Assembly (NCBI GenBank): GCA_963978895.1
Contig: OZ022246.1
Coordinates: 16,856,049 to 16,920,048 of the forward strand
Reading direction: 5' to 3'
Source: Erpobdella octoculata
Lineage: Eukaryota; Annelida; Clitellata; Hirudinida; Erpobdellidae
DNA length: 64,000 bases
The translations under genes and the position numbers were made by a program. Below, in pieces: positions 21,935 through 33,126 of this stretch. The notes below the pieces were generated by a model that worked only from the letters and a program-made list of their open reading frames with translations, was not told the origin of the DNA and made no database searches. The stretch's first letter is position 1. Each line of letters starts with the position of its first letter.

Positions 21935-24850
21935 ATGCCGAGCCGGTATTCAGCTTTCTGTTGTAAAAGCGGATACAAAACTCAGATTGAAGACAGTAAT
22001 ACGCAGAAAATAACTTTTCATTTGTTTTCAAAAGATGAACAACTGCTTCTAAGTGGATTAAAGCGATCTCACGAAAAGATGTTCACCCATCAAAACATTC
22101 ATTGCATTTCAAACCTAGTGACTTTGTAGAAAACAGCAAACCCAACTCGGAAAAATTCAAAACCTAAAAAAATTTCTAATCCGTTATTTAAAGACAGGCA
22201 ATATTTCCAAATGGGCCTAGTTATTTATCCACTAAAGGTGCGACTCCCAGAACAACTGAAAAATCTGTATCTTCTACTCGACAAAAGCAAAGTTGCAGCC
22301 CTTAAAAGACGCATTTCTTTCAGCCGATAACATCTCACAGCTCAGTTTAGAGAATATAGAAAAAAAACTGTCATCTGAAACAACAGTTCCTAAAGGTTTC
22401 ATTTAGGGGTTTTCAAAACTGTTTAACAGTAACAGTAAAACAGCTGTTTTTTGAACAATTTCAAAAAACAGTAAACAGCTGTTTTTTCTTAAACTGTTTT
22501 TACAGTTTTTTTTGTTTATTAAGGAATTTCTGAAACATTTTATAAAAAAAAGAGTTGACAATTTCATTGAGCATTACTTAGATTGCTTTGAGATATAAGA
22601 AATGGACAATTTCGATGATGGAATGGATTTGAAAATTATAAGCAATGATGAAATCGAACAGGAAGAACTGGATTATCATGACTTACTAGAGAATTCAAGA
22701 AAACTTGTGAGATTGATCAAGAAATCAATGGTTCGCAACTGTGTTTTTCAAAACAAGGTTAAGCATTAATTTGGCCATGAGATAAAGCTTCATCTCGATA
22801 TCAAGACCCGATGGAATTCTGTTCCCACCATGATTGGACCACTAATCAAGACGGAAACAGCAATTCGCAAAATTTCAACTGAATTTAATGCATTGGATAA
22901 AATTGAAGCACTGGACTTTTCTTTTTTTAAAAACTTCTCAAGGCCATGGAACCCATTACATTAGCTGTTGAGAATTTAAGTCGTAAGGACGCACCTTTAG
23001 TGATTACTGACAAAATATTACAATTCATGTTAAATAAACTTTCTGATTTGAAGAGCGACATTAGTAATAAGCTTATAGAAAATTTGAACATTCGTGTAAA
23101 TGAGCAATTGAATGAGGACGTTTTGTAGTTATTACGAAGCCTCAAGGATCCAGCAATCATTCCATCAAAGGCCACTATTACTTTTGCAGGCAATCTAGCC
23201 TCTCGTCTTTTTGGGGTCAGTGATGATGTAGATGAACAGCTTGAAAGTCGCCAAATATTGATGAAAATGAAAATCTAACGTTACAGGATGAATTGAATAT
23301 ATTACTCCAGAAAAAAGATTTGTCGTCGGCGCAATTTGGACGATCAGATACAGATGTCAAGTAGCTCAAATCAGAATTCATGCTTTTCAAGAACACCGGC
23401 AAAAGAACAGAAAATCTGCAAAAATTATCTGACGCACTTCTCTGCATAAAACCAACATCAACTGATGTTGAACGTGTATTTTCGATATGGACAAATTTAT
23501 GTACCAGGATAAGATCACGTCTCTTATGTCACTTCAGGCTCTCGTGTTTTTAAAGTTTTATTATAAAAAGTAAAAATGTTGTAATTAAAACATATTTACT
23601 CATGTAAGTGATATTAATATTAAAATAGTTATTTTTTATTTGTAAAATTAAAGAAAAATAAAAAAAAACATTAAAACAGCTGTTAACAGCTGTTTTTTTT
23701 TAATTTAAAACAGTAACAGCTGTTTTTTGAAAAGTTCTGTTTTTGAAAAACCCTTGTTTCATTACAACCATCCAAGAAGATACCCTCATCATTTTCAAGA
23801 TAACTGCGAAAAATCACATTCCTGTTGTGGATGCGAGCATAACAATATTTCAAGACCTCTCAGTGACTACATACATTCATGGCAAACTTGTTCGAGCGTC
23901 ACAATACAAACATATTTTCAGTGATTCATTAAAATTTATGTCAAGGCACACTGGTTGGGAACTGCTCGATTTATTCACTTTATAACAAACTTGTGGAATA
24001 TTTTAAATGTGAAAACTTCTTCGAAAGGGATTTGTAAACGAGATGAAACTATGAAACCAGTTCTTACAAATCTGGACTGGAAACTTTATTTTTTAAAAGA
24101 CGCTGCTGTTTTTCTTGTGGAGTGGGTATATTAAAAAAAAAACCTGGCCTCACCGGATAAACTTTTTAGCACTTCGATAACCATGTTTGGCAGTGGCTGA
24201 ATGTGCAACTTATTTGTTGACAGAGCGGGGGTTTGAAATAGTTCTCCTGGGTTACCTACAGTCTGATCCGATAGAATTAAGATTCGGTTGTTTGCGACAA
24301 ATGTCCGGAGCAAATTATTTTATCAGCATAAAGCAGGTTCTAGACAGTGATCGAAAAATTCGGGCATTGTCACTTCTGAAGCTCTCGCAAATTTCTTTGA
24401 CTGAAATTAATGAAACAATTAAATCCTCAAATATAGAATCAATGAAATTGTCACAACATGATTCTTCAACCGCTGACACAATCGCTTCTGCTTTAATTTT
24501 CAATCAAAAGCCTACCATCAGCGATGCTAACATAATATATTATGTTAGTGGTTATATTGCATGATCTGTCAGCAGAATTACTAAATGTGAAAGCTGTAAA
24601 GAAATTCTGTTTGAACACGGTGACATGAAGGAAATGGAGTTTCATCAGCCATCGTCCGAGGAAGCTTGGAAGTGTTTTGACGCCGTTAACAGAGGAGGAA
24701 TACGAGAACCAACAGAACTGGTCTTTATGTTAACTGAGCACTGCTGGATTGTATATGAAGAAATTCGTTTATCAGCTGATATGATGCAAAAACTGCTAGC
24801 TGCAGAATCTCATAATTCCTTGTTTTATAAAATAATCAAACTATTGTAGA
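21935..24850 (+). pseudogene. P-element-like (THAP-type) transposase, split by a hAT insertion
   Basis: The start (21935) resembles a THAP DNA-binding domain (CCKSGYKT...; FHLFSKDEQLLLSGLK). After stops, the catalytic region runs on both sides of a nested hAT element (22404-23755). Downstream pieces include TIQEDTLIIFKITA, then QSDPIELRFGCLRQMSGANY, SDANIIYYVSGYIA and a CESC zinc pair. The DP-x-E-x-x-FG-x-x-R-Q block is the signature of the P/THAP9 catalytic domain. Removing the hAT and one copy of its 8 bp duplication makes the frame continuous across the insertion site. Frameshifts near 22130, 23985 and 24560 show the gene is dead. It lies in the receptor intron. Confidence 0.7.
22404..23755 (+). 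mobile_element. hAT transposon with 8 bp target duplication
   Basis: GTTTCATT flanks the element on both sides (22396-22403 and 23756-23763), the 8 bp duplication typical of hAT. Ends are imperfect inverted repeats (TAGGGGTTTTCAAAACTG against AAGGGTTTTTCAAAAACAG), followed by AACAGCTGTT-rich subterminal DNA. Broken coding inside includes LDIKTRWNSVPTMIGPLIK and, at the C-terminus, IKPTSTDVERVFSIW with RIRSRL, the hAT dimerisation motif. The transposase is full of stops, so the copy is non-autonomous now. Confidence 0.88.
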
Positions 24851-25189
24851 TTAATTATTTATGTACACATGGACATAAGCTGACAAAATTAATTGTATAC
24901 CGTTTTTTTAATTGTGTAGCTATAATCTTGTGAAAGAAATGACAAACAAGGCAAATTCTCATGGTAACCACAGTTCAAGGCGTAGACAGATTGATAAACT
25001 GTGCAGTAATTAAAATTGATTTTTTAATAAACTACTTTTTTGTGTACAATTGTTGTGTTATTTCTAATAAAAAATAAAAAAATAAAATAGTAAACATGGG
25101 TTCAATAAATAACGCACATCTGCAGTGGGCGCATGAATTTAGCTGCTAGATGTGTAGGCCCAAGATGGTAAACGCTCCAAATCGGTTTC

Positions 25190-25620
25190 ATCTACAAGTA
25201 TCTAGAACTACATAGATGAACCGTCCTCTTGATGAATAGGCCTTTGATGAAATGTCCCTTGATGAAGAGTCCTTGATGAACAGTCCTTTGATGAATCTCC
25301 TTTGATGAACAGTCCTTTGATGAATCTCCTTTGATGAACAGTCCTATAATCAGTAATTTATAACAATTTCGCATAGTTCCTCTTATAACAAAATCGTTTA
25401 TAAGAATTTTGCTCATAACGAATTCACATAGTTTCTCTTATTACAAAATTATTTGTAACGTATTCCGCTTATAACAAATTCCCATATCTCCTCTTATAAC
25501 AAAATCGTTTATAATGAAAACGGATAAACAATTTCGCATAGTCTCTCACTTAAAAAATTGTTTATAACAAATTCTGCTCATAGCAAATTCGCATAGTTCC
25601 TTCTGTAAAAAAATCGTATA
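25190..25620. repeat. Minisatellites: TTGATGAACAGTCC units then a ~60 bp TTATAACAAA unit
   Basis: The first part (25210-25345) repeats CTTTGATGAACAGTC / GATGAATCTC, the same motif as in the foldback element at 19350-19690. The second (25355-25620) repeats a unit of roughly 55-60 bp built on CGCATAGTTCCTCTTATAAC and AAAATCGTTTATAA about five times. Non-coding, in the receptor intron. Confidence 0.75.
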
Positions 25621-26011
25621 TGAAATCAATGCATGACTCAACCGAGAGCTTTTCAAGTGCTCTCCGAAGAGACCTGAAAACTCATTTATTTTAAGAATTT
25701 TCCCAGGGCTGGTTCCGACTGCAGTGTAGAAGAAGTATATATAAATTTAGTCACCTGATTGAATTTTCACTGCACTGCGCAATTTGAGATGTCAAACCCA
25801 TTGTGCACTCAACACAGCTTTTGCATAAAATCCTTAAACGTTTCTGAATGTTTGTGATGCTTGTTTGATCGATTGTTCATTATTCATGTTTTAATAAAGT
25901 AAAAATAAAATGTTTTAAGGTGAAATAAAAAAAATTATTAATTAAATTCAAGTCAACTAATTAATTTTTGAATTAAATATATTTCTTATTGCAATTAATA
26001 AATTCAAACAG

Positions 26012-27188
26012 ATGGCTCTTTGGCAAACTGGCATGCGACATTTTCAACGCAAATGATGTTCTTTTTTCAACGGCTTCACTCCTTAATCTTTGTTGCATCA
26101 GCATGGACAGATACATAGCAATCACCGACCCATTTAACTACTGTTCGAGGATGTCAAAGTTCAAAGTAATTCTGATTTTGATTACTGCCTGGACAGCTTC
26201 AATTCTTGTTTCTCATCTGCCAATTCACTTGAAACTTTACACTACTAGTTCCATCCTTACGGCGCTAAATGCAGACGAATGTTCGTTCCAAGTTAACCTT
26301 TATTACGGCATCGTATCTTCTCTTGTTTCTTTCTGGTCACCAACCATTGTCATGTTATTTACATATAAAAAAATTTTCAGTGAAGCTCAAAAGCAGGTAA
26401 AACAAATCGAAGTTCTGCGTCCAAAAACAGCACCATCACCAAATATTCCACTGAGTGATCTCAACCTCAAAGAAGCTTCAATGACTTGTCCAAGCTCGCA
26501 GTCTAGAGAAAATTCTGGAAACCCTCAATCGATACTCGACGCTTATGTAACATCCACAACATCCGACAATTTGAACGATCCAATGCAGATTAATCAACAC
26601 AATTTGTATCTTAATCCACGACTTTCCACATCAAGTAACCATTTGGTACCAAACAGCAAAACCAAAAGATGCAAAAACTACGTCGGAACTTTAAGAGAAA
26701 TCGAAAACATAGAAAAAAAAATTCAGTTCTCAAAATACACTCTACCCAGCCACAAAAGAAGTTTTTTAAACCTTCTTGCCAACTTTAAAGATGAAACAAA
26801 ATCTCAAGAGCAAGCTTGTGAAAATCGTCGTAGAATGAGAAAAGAGCACAAAGCAGCCAAAACATTGGGTGTCATTATGGGGGTATTTCTGGGCTGCTGG
26901 TTACCTTTTTTTATTTGGTACTTAACAAGTTCTATTTGCCAGGATTACTGCAATACTCCAAAGATTGTGGTTTCTTTACTCTTCTGGGTTGGATACACCA
27001 ATTCGGCACTCAACCCTATCATATACGCCTGTTTCAATAGAGAGTTTAGAGCGGCGTTTCGTAAGCAGTTGTGCTGTAAGAAAAATTGGCCGTTAATAAA
27101 TAAAATGCCCGAAATAGGAATAAATTCTGATAAAACAAACTGGAGATGGAGTTTAGATTTGTCTTCCAACAAAAAAGAAGAAGTATAA
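26012..27188 (+). CDS. Octopamine-beta-like amine GPCR, exon 2 (TM3 to C-terminus)
   Basis: Acceptor ATTCAAACAG at 26011. The exon encodes TM3 with the amine-binding Asp (FNANDVLFSTASLLNL) and the DRY motif (SMDRYIAITDPF). TM4 and TM5 follow (YYGIVSSLVSFWSP, with the serine cluster expected for catechol or phenol contact), then a long third intracellular loop of about 150 residues. TM6 has CWLPFF after the basic RKEHKAAKTLG, and TM7 has NSALNPIIYACFN. A palmitoylation-type LCCKK follows. KEHKAAKTLG and FWVGYTNSALNP resemble insect beta-type octopamine receptors most; a D1-like dopamine receptor is the main alternative. With exon 1 the protein is about 517 residues. No defects seen. Confidence 0.9.
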
Positions 27189-28019
27189 AAGATTACCTTT
27201 TTATCAAGAAAATCTGATAATTATTATCCACTAGTCAACTACATCAAATACTAAAAAACAAAGCAAAAAATAATTACACTGAATTGCCATCCTGAATTGT
27301 AGACACAGAAAACATTCAGGAAACGCTTCATTACACCGCAATCGCAGCGTTGAGAAAAAAACAAAACATAAATCATGTTTGACAACAGAAATGTTTGGTC
27401 TACAGAGAGTAACGATGTTGTCTTGAACAGGAAAAAGTTCAAGACCAGAATACTTGATCCTGACCAAGTTTTCGTTGTAAATTTGCATATCTTTTCATTT
27501 TTTTTATATCTAATACACTGAAGAATAATTATGAAAAACTATTAAAGAAAACAAAAAAAACAGTTGAAGACATACTCAAAGCTGTTAAATATGATCAAAA
27601 TAATATTTAATTATATTTTTAAGATTTATATAAAAAAAAACAATTGAATATTTTTTGAAGCTTTAAAACAATATTAGAACATATAGAAAAATAACGTCGC
27701 CAAAAACAAAAAATTCTTGCATAACAATGACATTTATTCAGTGTTTTGAATTACGGTTCTGATGTTTGAATCAATTTAATAATTTTTTATTAATTAAAAT
27801 TGTATATACTATTTAAAAACGTAATAAAAAATGTACAAAGTGAAATTCTTATTGTCAGAAAATGTTTGAATAAAAAAATTAAAATTCCAAAAAATCAATT
27901 TTACTTAAAATATTTCAGTTTTGGTGAGGCGACTTTTTGTTTAAAGGTTAAATTATTTACGTACAAATATTAGCTGTCGTTCATTAATTGCATTGAGATA
28001 ACGCTTTACTTTTACTTTA
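27189..28019. other. 3' flank of the receptor gene
   Basis: AT-rich sequence holding the presumed receptor 3' UTR. Several AATAAA-like words occur (for example near 27820), but the poly(A) site cannot be fixed from sequence alone. No ORF of note. Confidence 0.45.
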
Positions 28020-30345
28020 CTAGCAGTGCCCGTCGCGGCTTTGCTCGCTTGAAATTAGAGAATTTGAATCGTGCATTCATAGTAGAGTACTTCACCGGCC
28101 ATTTCTTTACGGCCCGGTCCGTTTCATAAGCTAAAATTTCAGGCCCGGCAGCTGAAGACCCCAAAATCACGGCCTGGCCCGGCCCATGTAGTACTCTAAT
28201 CCATAGAGCCCTATACGGATTTTTTTAGACCCGCTCCCGGATTATATTATAGACAGAATAATCTGGGCCTGGCTTATTATTTAGACCTAAACTGGCCCGT
28301 TTCATAAGCAAAAAAATCGAGGCCTGGCCCGGTCCGTGATGAACTGGACTCAATCAGTTTTAAAGGGCACACAACCTCAAAGCTATACACATGTTTTATT
28401 AATTTTGTTTATGTTTTGGATTCCAGGACTACAAATTTAGGGTGGAGAAAAAGATTATTTGCTTGAAAACCTAATAACTGAAAATGTAAAACATTAAAAT
28501 TTAGTATTAAGGTTTTTTTAAATAATAAAATACATGTTTTATTATTTTGTTGAAAAATAACAACAAAATAATAAAACATGTATTTTATTATTTAAAAAAA
28601 ACCTTAATACTAAATTTTAATGTTTTACATTTTCAGTTATTAGGTTTTCAAGCAAATAATCTTTTTCTCCACCCTGAATTTGTAGTCCTGGAATCCAAAA
28701 CATAAACAAAATTAATAAAACATGTGTAACTTTATTATCTAAGTAATATCTAATTACTAATTCTTATATATGTAGTATTTTTACCTTCAGATTATTGAAA
28801 AAAATATAATCCTATTTTTCATCAATTATTAAAACAAATATTTTGTTATTTTGGTACTATATTGCAAAACTTTCACATTTAAGTTTTTTTGCAGTTTTTA
28901 AACAATTATTCTGGAAAAAAAATTTTTAAAAATTGGTAAAACACGTATATCTTTATTTCTCGAGCAAATACTAAATAGTATATACTAATTTTTACATTAG
29001 TAGAACTAACAGTTTTTGAGTAGTAGTTCCACCTATGTTCCACCCACATTTTTATTTTTTAAGAAAAATCTAGATACCAATTTTAAAACCTCCTTATTTC
29101 TAATTTTCGAGTTATGCGTTTTTTTTAGAAAAAAGTTTGTTTTCCTGATTCATCTCCTCAGGAGCAAAATTTTCAAAAATCCTTTCTTAGTTGGTGTTTA
29201 CGCTATAAAAGTAATATAAGTTCAAAATTTCACGTTCCTAGGATAAGGCGTTTGAGCCCTGCGTTGATTATCAGTCAGTCAGTCAGTCAGTCAGTCAGGA
29301 CATGTTCTTTTATAAAAGTTTTGAAATCTGTATATATACAGATTTCAAAACTTTTACATTTTTAGATTCTGAGGCCCCAAAATATAAACTATCAAACACG
29401 TGTGTTTTTATTTTTAAACAAAATCTAAACAACACTTTTTCACATATTGTTGATTTGTAAGTGGCAGTAACTCTAAAAACCAATTAATCATATTTTGCAC
29501 TCTACATTGAGGACCCGGAAATATTTAAATACGGTTACACATTTATTACATTTATTTTTTAAGAAGATCCTAAATACAAAATTTTAAAGTATTCACAATT
29601 TTAGTTTTTCTTTTCACCACTCCACATTTGAAGTCCTGGAAACAAAATATTGAAAAAATTGGTAAAACACGTATATTTTTATTTCTTGAGTAAATACTAA
29701 ATACTAATTTTTACATCAGTACCATTTACAGCCTTTAAGTAGCAGTTATTCTAAATAACCTTATTTTCCACCTCACATTTGAGGTCCAAATTTTCAAAAA
29801 TGGGGAAACACGTATATCTTTATTTTTTGGGTGGATACCAAATACTAACGTTTAGCACTTACAGGTTTTGAGTTGCAGTTATTTTAAAAAGCAATTAACC
29901 CTATTTTCCACTCCACATTTGAGGTCCTGGAAACCAAATTATCAAAAAATGGTGAAAAACGTATATCATTATTTTTTGGCTAGAAACTAAATAATAATTT
30001 TTACATCTGTAGCTTTTACAGTTTTTGAAATGCCCTCACTTAAAAAAAATCAAATTATCCTATTTTCCACACTACATTTGAGGTCCTGGAAACCAAATTT
30101 AAAAAAAATAGTGAAACAAGTATTTTCTTATTTTTTAAGAAGTATCTAGATACCAAATTCAAAACCTCTTCATTTCTAGTTTTGGAAATATGCGTTGTTT
30201 TAGAAAAAAAGTGTTTTCCAGTTTTATCCCCTCAAGAGCAAAATTTTCAAAAAAAATTTCTTAGTGGGTGCTTCCGCTATAAAAGTAGCTTAAGTTCCAA
30301 ATTTCACGTTCAGTCAGTCAGGACATGTTCTTTTATATATATAGT
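28020..30345 (-). mobile_element. Non-autonomous Helitron/Helentron-like elements (second locus)
   Basis: The 3' end at 28020 (minus strand ...GGGCACTGCTAG then T) matches that at 769. The (CAGT)n end occurs twice, at about 29270-29313 and 30305-30340, each followed by GGACATGTTCTTTTATA. The locus thus looks like one copy plus the distal part of another. The interior shows the same ~155 bp units (CATTTGAGGTCCTGGAAACC) as 769-2577. A 166 bp hairpin lies at 28387-28727. No coding. Confidence 0.7.
28387..28727. repeat. Near-perfect 166 bp inverted repeat, 8 base loop
   Basis: Arms at 28387-28552 and 28561-28727 pair almost without mismatch (one T/C difference near 28441/28673 was noted). Each arm carries part of the Helitron internal unit (for example GGATTCCAGGACTACAAATT). 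It reads as a recent inverted duplication of one unit. Confidence 0.9.
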
Positions 30346-30659
30346 CTATAATATTGTAATAAAAATTGTTTTTGTTTAGTTGATGTCTTCAAAGAAAGCA
30401 AAACTTTGAAAAAAAAAACATTTGACTAAACAAGCGAATTTATTGGATGTTTTAAATATCATGAACATATTTAAATTTTTTATCCATCTATTGCATTGCT
30501 TAAACAACTGTCTGATACAATTTTAATCAAAACTGCTACTTGTTAATTGAAAATATCGATAGGAGGCATAATGTTGATTTGATTAAAATTTTAAAAAGTA
30601 ATTAAATAAAGTTGCGTTCACAAATGCTTACAACGTTATTGTCAAAATGTTGGATACGT

Positions 30660-30746
30660 TTATGAATAACATGATGAGTTTTGTTGATGAAGCTGTTGCA
30701 ACCTTTCTTCTTGCCTTGCCAGTTCTATTTTTTCTTGCTCTTCTTC
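30660..30746 (-). CDS. TRPV channel, last coding exon
   Basis: Acceptor TTTGCTCTACAG, then 28 codons and a stop. It encodes a Glu/Gln-rich helix (EEEQEKIELARQEERLQQL) that ends HHQQ-like and NSSCYS, the charged C-terminal tail after the conserved QPM-x-DGRRAL segment. Phase 0 matches the donor of the previous exon at 30833. Confidence 0.75.
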   Translation of the reverse strand, partial: EEEQEKIELARQEERLQQLHQQNSSCYS

Positions 30747-30832
30747 CTGTAGAGCAAATCACAAAAAGATTAATTTAGATTAACTTTATATTGAATCAAT
30801 TTTCAAAATAATAAAAAAAACAAAGAACTGAC

Positions 30833-30958
30833 CGAAAGATTCCACCTAATAGCAAGCGCTCGCCTCCCATCTCTCATCGGTTGTGAATATTTGATCTGTT
30901 CTATTTTCCTAGCTTCTGTCGATAACGTCTGCTCAACGACGAGGATTATCTTGGCCCA
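30833..30958 (-). CDS. TRPV channel exon: post-S6 C-terminal segment
   Basis: Exactly 42 codons between an ACCAG acceptor and a GTCAGT donor. The translation WAKIILVVEQTLSTEARK ... YSQPMRDGRRALAIRW is the hallmark Nanchung/OCR-type segment after the pore. It continues in phase 0 from REWLRQ, the end of the S6 exon at 51256, which lies about 20.3 kb away across a transposon-filled intron. No other part of the window could complete that exon as well. Confidence 0.85.
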
Positions 30959-31032
30959 CTGGTTCCATGAAAATTGAATTCAAATAAAAGTTCAAAAAAC
31001 ATTTACATATAACGGACCAACAAAAAATTTGA

Positions 31033-31462
31033 CACACTCACTCACTCACTCACTCACTCACTCACTCACTCACTCACTCACTCACTCACTCACTCACTCA
31101 CTCACTCACTCACTCACTCACTCACTCACTCAAAAAACATTTACATATAACGGACCAACAAAAAATTTGACACACTCACTCACTCACTCACTCACTCACT
31201 CACTCACTCACTCACTCACTCACTCACTCACTCACTCACTCACTCACTCACTCACTCACTCACTCACTCACTCACTCACTCACTCACTCACTCACTCACT
31301 CACTCACTCACTCACTCACTCACTCACTCACTCACTCACTCACTCACTCACTCACTCACTCACTCACTCACTCACTCACTCACTCACTCACTCACTCACT
31401 CACTCACTCACTCACTCACTCACTCACTCACTCACTCACTCACTCACTCACTCACTCACTCA
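31033..31462. repeat. Two (ACTC)n arrays with a duplicated 40 bp flank
   Basis: Array 1 (about 31033-31132) and array 2 (about 31173-31462) consist of perfect CACT repeats. Each is preceded by the same ~45 bp (ACATTTACATATAACGGACC ... TTTGACAC), so flank plus array was duplicated in tandem. The Thr-His-Ser-Leu ORF is an artefact. It lies just 5' (minus-strand sense) of the penultimate TRPV exon. Confidence 0.95.
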
Positions 31463-31891
31463 ATGATTCTGTCACGGTTACGTAATTAGTCGTAAAGACG
31501 ATATCGATGTGCACGTAAGAATTTATTGCGCGCAGGCGTGTAATAAAAGACCTAGATATTAAAAGAAGTGGCGCTGCAATCGAAAAATATTATATAATGA
31601 GATTTAAAAAATCTCAGAAGCAAGGACCACTTCTCAACGATGGCTGTCAATTCACAAGAAATGTCGTGTATACTGAATTTCTTTAATAACAAATTGTTGC
31701 ACACAATAAAAAAATTCATTAAATTTGCTTGTATATACAAAATAAAATTTATGGTTATCAAATGTCATTTTGTTTTTGTTGACTATTTTTTATAAAATGT
31801 TTCCAAAGTACATCGTAATTTTAAAACATCCTATTTATACCTTCAAATCTAATAATAATGTCTATAATAATTGTTCTAAATCCTTTAAAGT

Positions 31892-32320
31892 CTAACAATG
31901 GGAAACTGATCGTAAAATCAGCGATTTTACATGATTACCCCCTTTTAAATCTGTTCGTCCCGAACAGCATAGTCGCTTTTGAGAAATGCGACTCGGCCAC
32001 GAATACCAAATTACCTTGATCTTTATTCGTGGCTTTGACCGCAATTCGCAAACAACATGGTCAAGTCTCTTGACCGTTTGACGCAGTTTCTTCCAGTTCT
32101 TCTTTGGCTCATCAACAGAGTCTTTCTTTGGCTCATCATCGCCATTTCTGCACGGTTCATCACAGCCTTTTTTGCATGCCTCGTCCTGAACATCTTGGCA
32201 CGGCTTAACGGAGCTGTCTGCTTTTTCTTCTTCCTTCACATCTTTTAGATCTTTCTCAAGAAACTTTTCAAACGGTTTTTCGAAAACACGTTCCATAAAT
32301 CCATTAAATCCCTTCATCAA
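31892..32320 (-). CDS. Hypothetical acidic ORF with DEP repeats (downstream piece)
   Basis: 142 residues, starting MMKGFNGFMERVFEKPFEKF. A Cys-containing DEACKKGCDEPCRNGDDEPK repeat region follows, then a basic C-terminus. The DEPxK unit links it to the ORF just upstream (32336-33110), which ends 16 bases before this start. The two may be one gene broken by a stop or an unrecognised intron. No family recognised. Confidence 0.3.
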   Translation of the reverse strand: MMKGFNGFMERVFEKPFEKFLEKDLKDVKEEEKADSSVKPCQDVQDEACKKGCDEPCRNGDDEPKKDSVDEPKKNWKKLRQTVKRLDHVVCELRSKPRIKIKVIWYSWPSRISQKRLCCSGRTDLKGGNHVKSLILRSVSHC

Positions 32321-32335
32321 ACTGTTAATTGATTT

Positions 32336-33110
32336 TCAAATGACTCTTAGTCTATCTAATCTAGAATCTTCTGTGGATTCATCTGATTTATAATCCTCGG
32401 TACCGTTTTCTGTTCTTGGCTCATCTTTTTCAGAATGTTTGCTGGCTGCATTGCTATTGTTGTTTTGGAGAAGTTTATCGCCGTCATCTTTGTTTTCTTC
32501 CAAGCTACAATCGAACGTTTTCTTTTCACATTCCAATTCGGCTCTTTCATCGGTGTCAACTTTCGTATCGTCCAGCGGATCTTTCTTCAAATCATCGCCA
32601 TCGTCTCTCAAATCAGTGTCTTCTTTTTTTGTCAAGTTAACTTCGACGTATTTCTTCATTGGAGTTTTGTCCGTTTCTAAATCCTCGGTTACTTCATCCG
32701 AGTCAGATTCGTCACTAAAATCTGACCCTGAATATTCGGTACCGTCGTCTGTTATGGAGGCTTCCGTTTCAGAACCATCGCTGTGTGGGTAAAAGCCATC
32801 GCTGTTATTGCCATTATTATAATCATCATCGTCACTTTCATCCTCATCGTTTTGCATTTCGTTTACAACATTCTTTTCATCTTCTTTAGTTCTGCTGTCG
32901 ACGTCCAAACCGACTGTATCATTGTCACCATCTTTGCCAGGCTCGTCATCACCATCTTTGCATGGTTCATCTTGAGCATCTTTGCAAGGTTCATTATCAT
33001 GACCGTTTTTAACAGGCACATCATCATGACCATCTTTGCATGGTTCATCTTGAGCATCTTTGCTCGGTTCATCTTGAACATATTTGCATGGCTCATCATC
33101 ATTATTGGCA
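32336..33110 (-). CDS. Hypothetical acidic repeat ORF (DEPCKD units)
   Basis: The minus-strand frame is open from at least 33110; its first Met is at 33019. It opens with about six copies of an 8-9 residue unit DEPCKDGDDEPxKDx (DNA period about 24-27 bp). A low-complexity D/E/S/K-rich region of about 150 residues follows. No signal peptide, membrane helix or known domain is visible. It sits in the long TRPV intron directly beside a hAT transposon, so it may be a transposon passenger, an unannotated intronic gene or fortuitous. The openness over 250 codons in AT-rich DNA is notable but weak evidence. Confidence 0.35.
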
Positions 33111-33126
33111 GTTTAAAAATACAAAG

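Noticed and set aside
18272..27188. Receptor as an intronless retrocopy
   Set aside because: The two coding blocks join only through a GT-AG phase-2 intron of 7.4 kb, and both blocks are intact, so it is a normal spliced gene.
31033..31462. CRISPR-like direct repeats
   Set aside because: Simple tetranucleotide repeats with no spacers; the window is eukaryotic. The minisatellites at 19350 and 25210 also lack unique spacers of constant length.
31029..31466. 145-codon Thr-His-Ser-Leu ORF
   Set aside because: Artefact of the ACTC array, with no non-repeat coding on either side.
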